Positions 51,664 to 61,091 of a stretch of 64,000 bases of DNA are shown here, piece after piece. This DNA comes from Limnohabitans sp. 2KL-1 (GTDB lineage Bacteria; Pseudomonadota; Gammaproteobacteria; Burkholderiales; Burkholderiaceae_C). Location: assembly GCF_003063435.1 (NCBI RefSeq), contig NZ_NESL01000002.1, positions 434,001 through 498,000 on the forward strand, written 5' to 3'. The translations under genes and the position numbers were made by a program. Numbering within the stretch: position 1 is the stretch's first letter; each line of letters begins with the position of its first letter. Below the pieces are notes generated by a model. That model was given only the letters and a program-made list of their open reading frames with translations. It had not been told where the DNA came from and did not search any database.

Positions 51664-52494
51664 TCAGACCAGCGGCACCGTCAGCTGTGCAATCACCGCA
51701 GCCGTGTCTGGCCGCACGCCGCGCCACCAGGCAAACGCCTCGGCGGCCTGCTCGGCCAGCATGCCCACGCCGTCGGCCAAGCGTGTCACACCGGCTCGCT
51801 GGGCCAGCTGCAGGAAGGGCGTGAGCCCTTTGCCGTAGGTCAGGTCATAGGCCAGGCAATCCGGCGCAAACACGCTGGGGTTCAAGGGCGGCAACTCGGC
51901 TTTGAGACTGGACGAGGTGGCGTTGAGCACCACATCGAAAGCCCCCTGCACCGCGTCATAACCCAAGCCCTGCACCGGCACCAGGCCCGTCTGGTGCTGC
52001 AGCGCCAGCGCTTCCAGCGCCTGCGCCTTGGCCACAGTGCGGTTGACGATCACCAGCTCGGCGGGTTGTTCGGCCAGCAGGGGCAGCAAAGCACCGCGTG
52101 TGGCACCGCCCGCGCCCAAAATCAACACGCGCCGCCCCTTGAGCGGACAGGCCAGGTTGTGCACCAGATCGCGCACCAAGCCCACGCCGTCAAAGTTTTC
52201 GGCATACACCTTGTCGCCCTCGAACTTCATGGCGTTCACCGCCCCCGCCATCTGTGCGCTGGGGGCCTGATCGGTGGCATAGGCAAACGCATCGAGCTTG
52301 AAGGGTGCCGTCACATTCATGCCCCGCCCGCCACGGGCGCGAAAGGCGTCCACCTCCCCCGCAAAACCACCCACTGGGGCCAGCAGCTTGGTGTAATGAA
52401 TGTCCTGCCCTGTGACCTGCGCAAAAGCGATGTGGATGAAAGGTGACTTGCTTTGTTCGATGGGGTTGCCGATGACGGCGTAAGAGTCGGTCAT
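51664..52494 (-). CDS. aroE: shikimate dehydrogenase, biosynthetic AroE
   Basis: The product is 276 aa from the ATG at 52494. YAVIGNPIEQSKSPFIHIAFA holds the canonical shikimate-binding SKSP, GMNVTAPFKLDAF the catalytic Lys, and AENFDGVGLVRDL the catalytic Asp; NADP domain LILGAGGATRGALLPLL and NRTVAKAQAL (Arg for NADPH) follow. It reduces 3-dehydroshikimate in aromatic amino acid synthesis. It differs at the substrate motif from the catabolic paralogue at 20575. Confidence 0.95.
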   Translation of the reverse strand: MTDSYAVIGNPIEQSKSPFIHIAFAQVTGQDIHYTKLLAPVGGFAGEVDAFRARGGRGMNVTAPFKLDAFAYATDQAPSAQMAGAVNAMKFEGDKVYAENFDGVGLVRDLVHNLACPLKGRRVLILGAGGATRGALLPLLAEQPAELVIVNRTVAKAQALEALALQHQTGLVPVQGLGYDAVQGAFDVVLNATSSSLKAELPPLNPSVFAPDCLAYDLTYGKGLTPFLQLAQRAGVTRLADGVGMLAEQAAEAFAWWRGVRPDTAAVIAQLTVPLV

Positions 52495-52663
52495 GAAGGG
52501 ACTTCCGGAAAAAATGCTCAGCTTGAAAGCTGGAATCTTAGCCGCCCCAACCCACACCCTGTCGATCGCCTCGGTTCAGATATGCACCCACGCGCCCAAC
52601 GCGCCCCAACACGCCCCCCGCTCAGTCACAATCACGGGCAAACCGACATGCAGGAGGCCTTTG

Positions 52664-52954
52664 ATGCCCAAAGAAAAAATAGACCCAGAAATGCAAGCCT
52701 TTGCGCAAGATGTTTTGACCTCCATCCAGCAAGCCCGGCGCGGCGAAGGCCAGGTGCACCAGGTCACGCTGTCGGCCGCTGCCGAAGCTCGGGCCAAAGT
52801 GGGTTTGACGCAATCGGCCTTTGCGCAATTGATGGGCGTGTCGGTGCGCACTTTACAAAACTGGGAGCAAGGCCGCAGCCAACCCTCGGGGGCGGCCAAA
52901 ACCTTGATCAAGGTCGCCCAACAGTGGCCCGACCTGCTGCGTTCGATGGCCTGA
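52664..52954 (+). CDS. helix-turn-helix antitoxin-like protein
   Basis: The product is 96 aa. AGGAGG lies six bases before the ATG at 52664, a very strong site. The C-terminal HTH reads RAKVGLTQSAFAQLMGVSVRTLQNWEQGRSQPSGAAKTLIKVA, typical of HigA/NadS-type antitoxins. Such antitoxins normally follow a RelE/HigB toxin gene, but the 168 bases upstream, shared with aroE, show none. It may be an orphan regulator. The next gene begins one base after its stop. Confidence 0.82.
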   Translation: MPKEKIDPEMQAFAQDVLTSIQQARRGEGQVHQVTLSAAAEARAKVGLTQSAFAQLMGVSVRTLQNWEQGRSQPSGAAKTLIKVAQQWPDLLRSMA

Positions 52955-52955
52955 A

Positions 52956-54194
52956 TTGACACACGCCAACGCCCCCATTCCCCCCGCCGCACGCCAAACC
53001 TCGCTGGCGGTGGTGTTCATCGTTCTGGCGCAGTGCCTGAGCACCTCGCTGTGGTTCAGCCCCAGCGGGGTGGCCGACAGCCTGATGCAGGCCTGGCAAC
53101 TGAGCGCCGCCGCTTTTGGCTGGCTGCTGGCCGCTACCCAGCTGGGTTTCATCGCGGGCACCATGGCGTTTGCCTTCAGCGGCGCGGCCGACCGCTTTCA
53201 GCCCACACGCATTTTTGTGGTGTGCAGTTCGCTCGGGGCGCTGGCCAACGCCGCCGTCACCTGGGGCGTGACCGATTACGGGGTGTTCTGGAGTCTGCGC
53301 TTTGTCGTGGGCATGTGCCTGGCCGGCATCTACCCGTTGGGCATGAAGATGCTGGTGCAGCGCGTGGGCAGCAAACCGGCCGCCGCGCTGGGTTGGCTGG
53401 TGGGCATGCTGACCTTGGGCACGGCCATGCCGCACGGCTTGCGGGCTCTTGGCCAGAGCTGGCCCTGGCCCGAGGTGCTGCTGGGCTCGTCGGTGCTGGC
53501 CTTGGTGGGCGCGGCGCTGGTGGCCTGGATGGGCCAGCCGCCCAAGCAGCCCGCATCTCCGGGTCAACCCACAGCCCCTGCCCCCGTTCGCCTGAACACC
53601 CAAGCTTTGCGCGAGGTGATTGCGGTGCGCGGTTTTCGCGCCTCGGCGCTGGGCTACTTTGGCCACATGTGGGAGCTTTATGCGTTCTGGAGCGTGCTGC
53701 CTTGGCTGAGCCTGCCCATCCATCGCTCGCTGGTGGCCACTGGCTACGGCTGGGCACCGTCGGTGGCGCTGATGAGTTTTGCGGCCATCGGCATGGGGTT
53801 TTTCGGTTGCGTGCTGGGCGGCATGTGGAGCCGCCGCGTGGGCAGTGCACGGGTGGCGGCCACGGCCTTGGCCGCATCGGGCCTGATGTGCCTGGGCTAC
53901 CCCTTCATCCCCGACTCTTGGCCGCTGTTGCAGTTGGGGGCCTTGCTGTTCTGGGGCATTTGCGTGGTGGCCGATTCGCCGCAGTTTTCGGCCATGTCGT
54001 CGCAGCACGCACCGCCGCAGTGGCTGGGCAGCGCCCTGGTGCTGCAAAACGGCGTGGGGTTTTTGATCACCGTGGTCAGCATCTTGCTGCTGGGCTGGGC
54101 CGTGCAGCAGTGGGGCAGCATGGCGCTGTGGCTGCTGGCCCCCGGTCCGGCTCTGGGCTTGTGGGCCTTGCAACCTTTGTTGAAAAAGGACTGA
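52956..54194 (+). CDS. MFS transporter
   Basis: The product is 412 aa with 11-12 membrane segments, starting at a TTG one base after the HTH stop; there is no other start before the first helix. LAQCLSTSLWFSPSGVADSLMQAW and AGTMAFAFSGAADRFQPTRIF hold the loop 2-3 region, and RFVVGMCLAGIYPLGMKM the fourth helix. The family includes exporters and importers of small acids; no substrate is evident. The near overlap with the HTH gene suggests that the regulator controls it. Confidence 0.85.
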   Translation: MTHANAPIPPAARQTSLAVVFIVLAQCLSTSLWFSPSGVADSLMQAWQLSAAAFGWLLAATQLGFIAGTMAFAFSGAADRFQPTRIFVVCSSLGALANAAVTWGVTDYGVFWSLRFVVGMCLAGIYPLGMKMLVQRVGSKPAAALGWLVGMLTLGTAMPHGLRALGQSWPWPEVLLGSSVLALVGAALVAWMGQPPKQPASPGQPTAPAPVRLNTQALREVIAVRGFRASALGYFGHMWELYAFWSVLPWLSLPIHRSLVATGYGWAPSVALMSFAAIGMGFFGCVLGGMWSRRVGSARVAATALAASGLMCLGYPFIPDSWPLLQLGALLFWGICVVADSPQFSAMSSQHAPPQWLGSALVLQNGVGFLITVVSILLLGWAVQQWGSMALWLLAPGPALGLWALQPLLKKD

Positions 54195-54205
54195 GCCTTT
54201 GGGGT

Positions 54206-55384
54206 TCAGTGCCGCCCCACCAGGCGGTACACCACCACGCCCAGAACGGACACGCCCACAGCCGCCGCCGTGAAGGCATGGGCCAGCCAGCCCATGTCCA
54301 CGCTTTGGGCCATGAGCAGCACTCCGGTCGACTGGCCAAAAAACAGTGAGCAGGCAAACAGGGTCACGGCGGTACCGCGTGCGGCCGGGGCCATCTGGGT
54401 GGCTTGCACCTGCAAGGTGTTGTGCAGCATGTAAAAGCCCAGCCCGGTCATCAGGCAAGCCAGCAGGCCCAGCCAGAGGCCACTGCCCCAGGCCAGCACG
54501 AGCAAACCGGCAGCCACCAGGGCAGCCCCCATGCGCACCAGACCACGCTCGCCCAGCCAGGCCAACCAGCGCCGCGCCATCTGGGTGTAGATCAAACCGC
54601 CCACGCCGTACAGCATCATCACCGAACCCGCGGCCACCACGCTCAAACCAAACTGCTGGTGCAAATGCGTGGGCATGAAAGCCATGGCGCCAAACACCAG
54701 AGCGCCCTCTGCTGCCGTGACGCCCAAGACCCAGCGCACGCGGGGCACGGCCAGGAGTTCACCGGTCAGGCGAAACGCGGCCCACAGGCCCGGTGCCGCC
54801 GCCGGCACCGGCTGCACCTGTTGGCGCAAGCGGCGCAGCAGCAGCACGGCAGCCACCCCGAACATGGCCGCGAGCAAGACAAAAGCGCCGCGCCAACCCA
54901 CGGTGTCGGCCGCGAAACCGCCAAACCACAGGCCGCTCATCATGCCCAGCACGGTGGCGCTCATCAACTTGGCCAGGGTTTCCTGGCGGCGCTCGTAAGG
55001 CACCTGGTCACCCACCCAGGCCATGGACAAAGGGATGATGCCCGCCGCCGCCCCGCCCATGAAACCGCGCATGATGACCAGCATGGGCAGGTTCATCGAC
55101 AGTGCCGTGATGGCGCTGAACAGCGCACAAGCCGACACCGCCAGCGACACCACCCGCAGCTTGCCAAAACGCTCGCCCAACGGGCCGTAAAACAACTGCA
55201 GCAGGCCATAGACCACGGCGAACGCGGAGACCACCGCCGACGCGTCGCCCGTGCTGACCTGAAACTCCTGGCCCAGCAAGAGCAGCATCGGGTCGCAGAT
55301 GCGCATCGAGGCCATGCTGGCAAAACCTGCCAGGCCGAGCAGCGTCAGATGCTGGCGCTCGTCAGCAGGCGTCAAAGCGCTCAC
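54206..55384 (-). CDS. MFS transporter coupled to pmdC
   Basis: The product is 392 aa with 12 membrane segments. I start at a GTG at 55384 because GTGA overlaps the pmdC stop, a typical coupled junction; an in-frame TTG lies further upstream at 55423. YGLLQLFYGPLGERFGKLRVV is the MFS loop 2-3 motif and GAAAGIIPLSMAWVGDQVPYERRQETLAKLM the loop 4-5 region, closest to the YnfM/Bcr type. Being last in the pmd operon, it may move protocatechuate or a ring-cleavage product. It is not obviously an aromatic acid:H symporter like PmdK. Confidence 0.83.
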   Translation of the reverse strand: MSALTPADERQHLTLLGLAGFASMASMRICDPMLLLLGQEFQVSTGDASAVVSAFAVVYGLLQLFYGPLGERFGKLRVVSLAVSACALFSAITALSMNLPMLVIMRGFMGGAAAGIIPLSMAWVGDQVPYERRQETLAKLMSATVLGMMSGLWFGGFAADTVGWRGAFVLLAAMFGVAAVLLLRRLRQQVQPVPAAAPGLWAAFRLTGELLAVPRVRWVLGVTAAEGALVFGAMAFMPTHLHQQFGLSVVAAGSVMMLYGVGGLIYTQMARRWLAWLGERGLVRMGAALVAAGLLVLAWGSGLWLGLLACLMTGLGFYMLHNTLQVQATQMAPAARGTAVTLFACSLFFGQSTGVLLMAQSVDMGWLAHAFTAAAVGVSVLGVVVYRLVGRH

Positions 55385-56334
55385 GCCAGTTGCTGTTCGA
55401 GGTCGTGCAGGACCTGGTAGCAAGGCAGCACCTGCGCGATGCTGGAATTGGGCTCGCGCCCTTCCTGAATCGCCGCAAAGAATTCACGGTCCTGCAGCTC
55501 GATGCCGTTCATGGACACGGCCACTTTGGACACGTCGATCTGCTCTTCCTTGCCGGTGTACAGGTCGTCGTAACGGGCCAAATAAGTGCCGGTGTCGCCG
55601 ATGTAGCGGAAGTAGGTACCCAATGGGCCATCGTTGTTGAAGCTGAGCGACAAAGTGCAGATCGCACCGTTGGCGGCCTTGAGCTGGATGCTCATGTCCA
55701 TGGCGATGCCCAAAGCGGGGTGGATCGGGCCTTGCACCGCATTGGCTTTGACGATGGGGCTGCCGCACTGGTATGCAAACAGATCCACGGTGTGGGCAGC
55801 GTGGTGCCACAGCAGGTGGTCGGTCCAGCTGCGGGCCTGGCCCAGCGCGTTCATGTTGGTGCGGCGGAAGAAGTAGGTCTGCACATCCATCTGTTGGATG
55901 TTGAACTCACCGGCCTTGATCTTGTGGTTCACCCACTGGTGGCTGGGGTTGAAGCGGCGGGTATGACCCACCATGGCCACCAACCCGGTTTCCTTTTGCA
56001 CACGCAGCACTTCCTGGCCTTCCTTGTAGACATCGCACAGCGGGATTTCGACCTGCACATGCTTGCCCGCCTTCAGGCAAGCCAGGGTCTGGCTGGCGTG
56101 CATTTGCGTGGGGGTGCACAGGATGACGGCGTCGACTTCTTTCAAAGCCAGGGCTTCGTCCAGCTCGGTGGTGGCGTGGGCGATGCCGTATCTGGAAGCG
56201 ACTTCTTTGGTTTTTTCGATGTCACGGCTGATCAGCGAGACGACTTCCACGCCGTCGATGTTCTTGATGCCGTCCAGGTGTTTGATGCCAAAGGCACCTG
56301 CGCCCGCCAGGGCGACTTTGATGGTTTTGCTCAT
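55381..56334 (-). CDS. pmdC: 4-carboxy-2-hydroxymuconate-6-semialdehyde dehydrogenase
   Basis: The product is 317 aa, a Gfo/Idh/MocA-type dehydrogenase. ALAGAGAFGIKHLDGI is the NADP loop, and AVILCTPTQMHASQTLACLKAGKHVQVEIP the following strand; HHAAHTVDLFAYQCG lies at the active site. It oxidises the ring-cleavage semialdehyde (as its hemiacetal) to 2-pyrone-4,6-dicarboxylate. Equivalent to LigC. It follows pmdB by 18 bases and overlaps the MFS gene by four. Confidence 0.93.
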   Translation of the reverse strand: MSKTIKVALAGAGAFGIKHLDGIKNIDGVEVVSLISRDIEKTKEVASRYGIAHATTELDEALALKEVDAVILCTPTQMHASQTLACLKAGKHVQVEIPLCDVYKEGQEVLRVQKETGLVAMVGHTRRFNPSHQWVNHKIKAGEFNIQQMDVQTYFFRRTNMNALGQARSWTDHLLWHHAAHTVDLFAYQCGSPIVKANAVQGPIHPALGIAMDMSIQLKAANGAICTLSLSFNNDGPLGTYFRYIGDTGTYLARYDDLYTGKEEQIDVSKVAVSMNGIELQDREFFAAIQEGREPNSSIAQVLPCYQVLHDLEQQLA

Positions 56335-56352
56335 GATGATGACTCCAGAAAT

Positions 56353-57671
<1,319 letters not shown>

Positions 57672-57690
57672 GGTGGTGTTGCGTTAAGGG

Positions 57691-57902
57691 TTGAGCGTTG
57701 AGCGTTGAGCGTTGAGCGTTGAGCGTTGAGCGTTGGGCGTTGAGCGTTGGGCGTTGGGCGTTGAGCGTTGAGCGTTGGGCGTTGAGCGTTGGGCGTTGAG
57801 CGTTGAGCGTTGGGCGTTGAGCGTTGAGCGTTGAGCGTTGAGCGTTGGATTCTTCACGCCGAACGCCAAACGCTGAACGCTGAACGCTGAACGCTGAACA
57901 CT
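57691..57902 (-). repeat. heptanucleotide repeat element between pmdD and pmdA
   Basis: Read in the direction of transcription (minus), the element starts at the pmdD stop with six TTCAGCG-type heptamers (57861-57902), a short spacer with GCGTGAAGA, and then 22 heptamers of CAACGCT or CAACGCC (57691-57844). It stops about 19 bases before the pmdA ATG. The order short arm, spacer, long array, start codon is the same as between etfB and etfA. Each arm unit is complementary to an array unit in six of seven positions. Reading frames through it give only seven-residue repeats and are not genes. Confidence 0.9.
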
Positions 57903-58840
57903 CAACGCAGAACCTCTTCCGGCCAATACAAGCGCATCGGATTGTCCACCAGCAGCTTCTTTTGCAGCTCAGCCGTGGGAGCGATGTGCGGGATGAAGTC
58001 CACCAGCAGGCCATCGTCGGGCATGTGGTCTTTCAGGTTGGGATGAGGCCAGTCGGTGCCCCACAACACGCGGTCGGGGAACTCTTCCACGATGCGCTTG
58101 GCAAAGGGGATCACGTCCCGATAAGCGTTTTGCTCCCCATTCAAAGCCTTGGGGCCGGTGACCGACAAACGCTCGGGGCAGGACACCTTGCTCCAGACGT
58201 TTTTGTGTTCACGCATGAACTTCTGGAACAGCGCAAACTGCGGGCCGTCCACGGGCAGCGACACATCGGGGCGACCCATGTGGTCCACCACCACGGTGGT
58301 CGGCAGTGCGGTGAAAAAGTCCCACAGCTCAGGCAGATCCACCGCTTCAAAGTAAATCACCACGTGCCAGCCCCACTTCGCGATGCGGCTGGCAATTTCC
58401 ATCAACTCGTCCTTGGGCGTGAAGTCCACCAGACGCTTGACGAAGTTGAAGCGCACACCGCGCACACCGGCGTCGTGCATGGCCTGGATTTCCTGGTCCG
58501 TCACGCTGCGCTTGACCGTGGCCACGCCACGCGCCTTGCCGCCAGAGCTGACCAATGCATCAACCATGGCACGGTTGTCAGCGCCGTGGCAGGTGGCCTG
58601 CACCACCACGTTGCGCTCAAACCCCAAGTGATCGCGCAAGGCATACAGCTGGTGTTTGGACGCATCGCAGGGCGTGTACTTGCGCTCGGGCGCATAAGGA
58701 AACTCTGCGCCGGGGCCAAACACGTGGCAATGCGCATCAACAGCGCCTACGGGCAGTTTGAAAGTGGGCTTGGCCGGACCGGTGTACCAGTCCATCCAGC
58801 CTGCGGTTTTGGTGAAGTCACCGGTTGTAGGTTTGCTCAT
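57902..58840 (-). CDS. pmdD: 2-pyrone-4,6-dicarboxylate hydrolase
   Basis: The product is 312 aa, an amidohydrolase-type TIM barrel (LigI). GGAGCCAAG precedes the ATG at 58840. Active-site segments are AVDAHCHVFGPG (His-x-His), VVVQATCHGADN, VVVDHMGRPD and RVLWGTDWPHPN with the final Asp. It opens the lactone to 4-oxalomesaconate. The heptamer element begins at its stop codon. Confidence 0.93.
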   Translation of the reverse strand: MSKPTTGDFTKTAGWMDWYTGPAKPTFKLPVGAVDAHCHVFGPGAEFPYAPERKYTPCDASKHQLYALRDHLGFERNVVVQATCHGADNRAMVDALVSSGGKARGVATVKRSVTDQEIQAMHDAGVRGVRFNFVKRLVDFTPKDELMEIASRIAKWGWHVVIYFEAVDLPELWDFFTALPTTVVVDHMGRPDVSLPVDGPQFALFQKFMREHKNVWSKVSCPERLSVTGPKALNGEQNAYRDVIPFAKRIVEEFPDRVLWGTDWPHPNLKDHMPDDGLLVDFIPHIAPTAELQKKLLVDNPMRLYWPEEVLR

Positions 58841-58858
58841 CTTGGCTCCATCATGAAC

Positions 58859-58943
58859 GGACAAGAGGCTGCACGGCCCTGCCGGGGCTCATCAGTCCTT
58901 CGGCCAGCAAATCGCCCCAACAGGGCCGCACAGCCTCTTGTCC
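58859..58943. repeat. 85-bp palindromic element between pmdF and pmdD
   Basis: Two 23-base arms, 58859-58881 and 58921-58943, are complementary in 21 positions (left arm starts GGACAAGAGGCTG, right arm ends CAGCCTCTTGTCC). Inside the loop GGGGC and GCCCC extend the stem after a two-base bulge. The element ends about 17 bases before the pmdF stop codon in the genomic sense and about 19 bases before the pmdD start in the transcript. No T tract follows. It would form a very stable hairpin in the pmd mRNA. Confidence 0.88.
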
Positions 58944-58960
58944 TTTGTTGTCAGGTTTGA

Positions 58961-59644
58961 TCAATCGATGTATTTCAGACCCGCTGCCGCCAGAGGCTCG
59001 CGCATCTTGTACATGTCCAGACCCAACACGCCGGATGCCAGCTTGGCGCGTTTTTCGCCTTCGTTGGCTTCACGGGCTTGCGCTGTGGCCAGCGTCTTGG
59101 CGGCGATGGCCTGTGGCACGCAGACCACGCCGTCGTCATCGGCCACGATCACGTCACCGGGGTGGACAATCATGCCGGCGCACACCACGGGGATGTTGAC
59201 CGAACCGACCGTGGCCTTGATCGTGCCCTTGCTGCTGATGGCTTTGCTCCAGACGGGAAAACCCATTTTGGTCAGCTCTTTCACATCGCGCACACCGGCG
59301 TCGATGATCAGAGCGCGTGCGCCACGGGCCATGAAGGACGTGGCCAGCAGGTCGCCAAAATAACCGTCTGTGCATTCAGCGGTGATGGCCGCGACCACGA
59401 TGTCGCCGGGCTGAATCTGCTCTGCGGCCACATGCATCATCCAGTTGTCGCCGGGGTGCAGCAGCACCGTGACGGCCGTGCCGGACACCTGCGCGCCCGC
59501 ATAGATGGGGCGCATGTAAGGCTTCATGAGTCCAACACGGCCCATGGCTTCGTGCACCGTGGCCGAGCCCAAAGCGGCCAGGCCGTCGGTGGCCGCGCGG
59601 TCAGCGCGGGTGATGTTGCGGTAAACAACGCCGAGTTCGTACAT
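58961..59644 (-). CDS. pmdF: 4-hydroxy-4-methyl-2-oxoglutarate / CHA aldolase
   Basis: The product is 227 aa, a class II aldolase of the RraA fold (LigK). GAAGGA precedes the ATG at 59644. Key segments are [40 protein letters not shown] with the Arg-Asp pair that binds substrate and metal, and [19 protein letters not shown]. It cleaves 4-carboxy-4-hydroxy-2-oxoadipate to pyruvate and oxaloacetate, the last step of the pathway. Confidence 0.93.
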   Translation of the reverse strand: MYELGVVYRNITRADRAATDGLAALGSATVHEAMGRVGLMKPYMRPIYAGAQVSGTAVTVLLHPGDNWMMHVAAEQIQPGDIVVAAITAECTDGYFGDLLATSFMARGARALIIDAGVRDVKELTKMGFPVWSKAISSKGTIKATVGSVNIPVVCAGMIVHPGDVIVADDDGVVCVPQAIAAKTLATAQAREANEGEKRAKLASGVLGLDMYKMREPLAAAGLKYID

Positions 59645-59681
59645 GGGTTCTTCCTTCAAATTTAAATAAGAGGCACAAAAG

Positions 59682-59784
59682 AGAGGATTGCCAGACTTCG
59701 CTGGCCATGACAAAACACCGTCATCGCGAGGAACGAAGTGGCGCGGCGTTCCAGACACTGGATGGCCGCGCTGCGCTCGTCAGG
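59682..59784. repeat. palindrome-rich dispersed repeat between pmdE and pmdF
   Basis: This block contains nested inverted repeats: GCCAG-ACTTCG-CTGGC (59690-59705), ATGAC-N8-GTCAT, and an imperfect long stem with GCGCGGCGTTCCAG and CTGGATGGCCGCGC arms around 59740-59770. The string GTCATCGCGAGGAACGAAGTG resembles intergenic repeats of the GTCATTGCGAGGA type that I remember from many proteobacterial genomes. A shorter diverged relative lies at 62030-62055. Confidence 0.65.
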
Positions 59785-59818
59785 GCAAAGTGTCGCCATC
59801 GCCTGCACGCGAAGCTGC

Positions 59819-60865
59819 TCACTTGCCCTTGGCCGTCAACTGGTCGTCCAGGCGCTTGAACACGCGGCGTGCGTTGCCTTCATAGACCATGTAACGCTCT
59901 TGGTCGTTCAGGTTGGCTGTGGCCTGCACATAGCGCTTGGTGTCGTCAAAGTAGTGACCGGTTTCGGGGTCAATGCCACGCACGGCGCCGATCATCTCGG
60001 AGGCGAACAAAATGTTTTTGACCGGGATCACCTTGGTCAGCAGGTCGATGCCCGGCTGGTGGTACACGCAGGTGTCAAAGAAGATGTTGTTGAGCAAGTG
60101 CTCGGACAGCAGAGGCTTTTTGAGTTCTTGCGCCAAACCGCGGAATCGACCCCAGTGGTAAGGCACCGCGCCGCCGCCGTGCGGGATCAAGAACTTGAGC
60201 GTCGGGAAATCCTTGAACAGATCACTGGTCAAGCACTGCATGAAGGCCGTGGTGTCGGCGTTCAGGTAGTGCGCCCCGGTGGTGTGAAAGCAGCTGTTGC
60301 AGCTGGTGCTCACATGGATCATGGCGGGGATGTCGTACTCGACCATTTTTTCGTAAATGGGGTACCAGGCCTTGTCGGACAAGGGAGGCGAAGACCAGTG
60401 ACCACCCGATGGATCGGGGTTCAGGTTGATGCCGACGTTGCCGTATTGCTCCACGCACTTGACCAGCTCGGGGATGCAGGTGGCGGGGTCCACACCAGGC
60501 GACTGGGGCAGCATGGCCGCAGGCACGAAGTGGTCAGGAAAGAGTTGCGCCACGCGGAAGCACAGCTCGTTGCAGATCGCCGCCCAGGTGGACGAGACAT
60601 TGAAGTCGCCAATGTGGTGGGCCATGAAGCTGGCGCGGGGGCTGAAGATGGTGATGTCTGAGCCGCGCTCTTTCATCTTGGCCAGCTGGTTGGTCTCAAT
60701 CGTCTCGCGCAGTTCGTCGTCACTGATTTTCAGATCGGCCACTTTGGGCATCATGGCCGGGTCTTTGATGCCTGCAATTTGCTTGTTGCGCCACTCTTCC
60801 AAAGCCTTGGGGGCGGTGGTGTAGTGACCGTGCACGTCGATGATCAAGGGCTGGGTTTGGCTCAT
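59819..60865 (-). CDS. pmdE: 4-oxalomesaconate hydratase
   Basis: The product is 348 aa (LigJ type), an amidohydrolase-fold enzyme. AGGAAGCAGAA precedes the ATG at 60865. LIIDVHGHYTTAP carries the His-x-His pair, AMIHVSTSCNSCFHTTGAHYLNADTTAF the central His, and LKFLIPHGGGAVPYHWGRFRGLA the next metal ligand region. It hydrates 4-oxalomesaconate to 4-carboxy-4-hydroxy-2-oxoadipate. It is the first gene of the pmd operon here; the tautomerase (pmdU) and transporter (pmdK) that precede it in Comamonas are absent. Confidence 0.93.
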   Translation of the reverse strand: MSQTQPLIIDVHGHYTTAPKALEEWRNKQIAGIKDPAMMPKVADLKISDDELRETIETNQLAKMKERGSDITIFSPRASFMAHHIGDFNVSSTWAAICNELCFRVAQLFPDHFVPAAMLPQSPGVDPATCIPELVKCVEQYGNVGINLNPDPSGGHWSSPPLSDKAWYPIYEKMVEYDIPAMIHVSTSCNSCFHTTGAHYLNADTTAFMQCLTSDLFKDFPTLKFLIPHGGGAVPYHWGRFRGLAQELKKPLLSEHLLNNIFFDTCVYHQPGIDLLTKVIPVKNILFASEMIGAVRGIDPETGHYFDDTKRYVQATANLNDQERYMVYEGNARRVFKRLDDQLTAKGK

Positions 60866-60890
60866 TTCTGCTTCCTGAATGATGGGGGTC

Positions 60891-60964
60891 TTGCAGGTCG
60901 GCGGCTTCAGCCCCGACAAAGTGCACTGGTGAAGCTTGTCCGGGCTGAAGCCGCCGACCTGCAA
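60891..60964. repeat. 74-bp near-perfect palindrome in the pmdE leader
   Basis: Arms of 29 bases (60891-60919 and 60936-60964) are complementary at 28 positions, with a 16-base loop that itself contains AGTGCACT. The left arm begins TTGCAGGTCGGCGG and the right arm ends CCGCCGACCTGCAA. It lies 25 bases upstream of the pmdE start, between the promoter region and the ribosome site. It would make an extremely stable leader hairpin or a cruciform. It lacks a T tract on either side and no gene is linked with it. Confidence 0.93.
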
Positions 60965-61091
60965 AAATTCAAGCGCCCATTGTGCAGGCGCACGCCCTCA
61001 GCACCCAGCCCCCTCATCATCTACCAGCTAGAACAAATCCGCATAACCAAGCCATGGATATGACAAAATCACGCCAACAGAAAGGGTTCCC
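60965..61091. promoter_or_regulatory. divergent pmdE/pmdR promoter region
   Basis: A 21-base dyad CATAACC-N7-GGATATG (61042-61062) matches a LysR-type binding site; the arms agree at six of seven positions. TATGACAAAATCA at 61059-61071 overlaps its right end and recurs exactly before mntA at 62110, so it may be a -10 region. AAAGGG before 61092 is the ribosome site of the LysR gene. Confidence 0.5.

Noticed and set aside
57684-58014. Open frames through the pmdD-pmdA heptamer array
   Set aside because: They are translations of the repeat in different frames with no domain; the array has no stops because of its composition.
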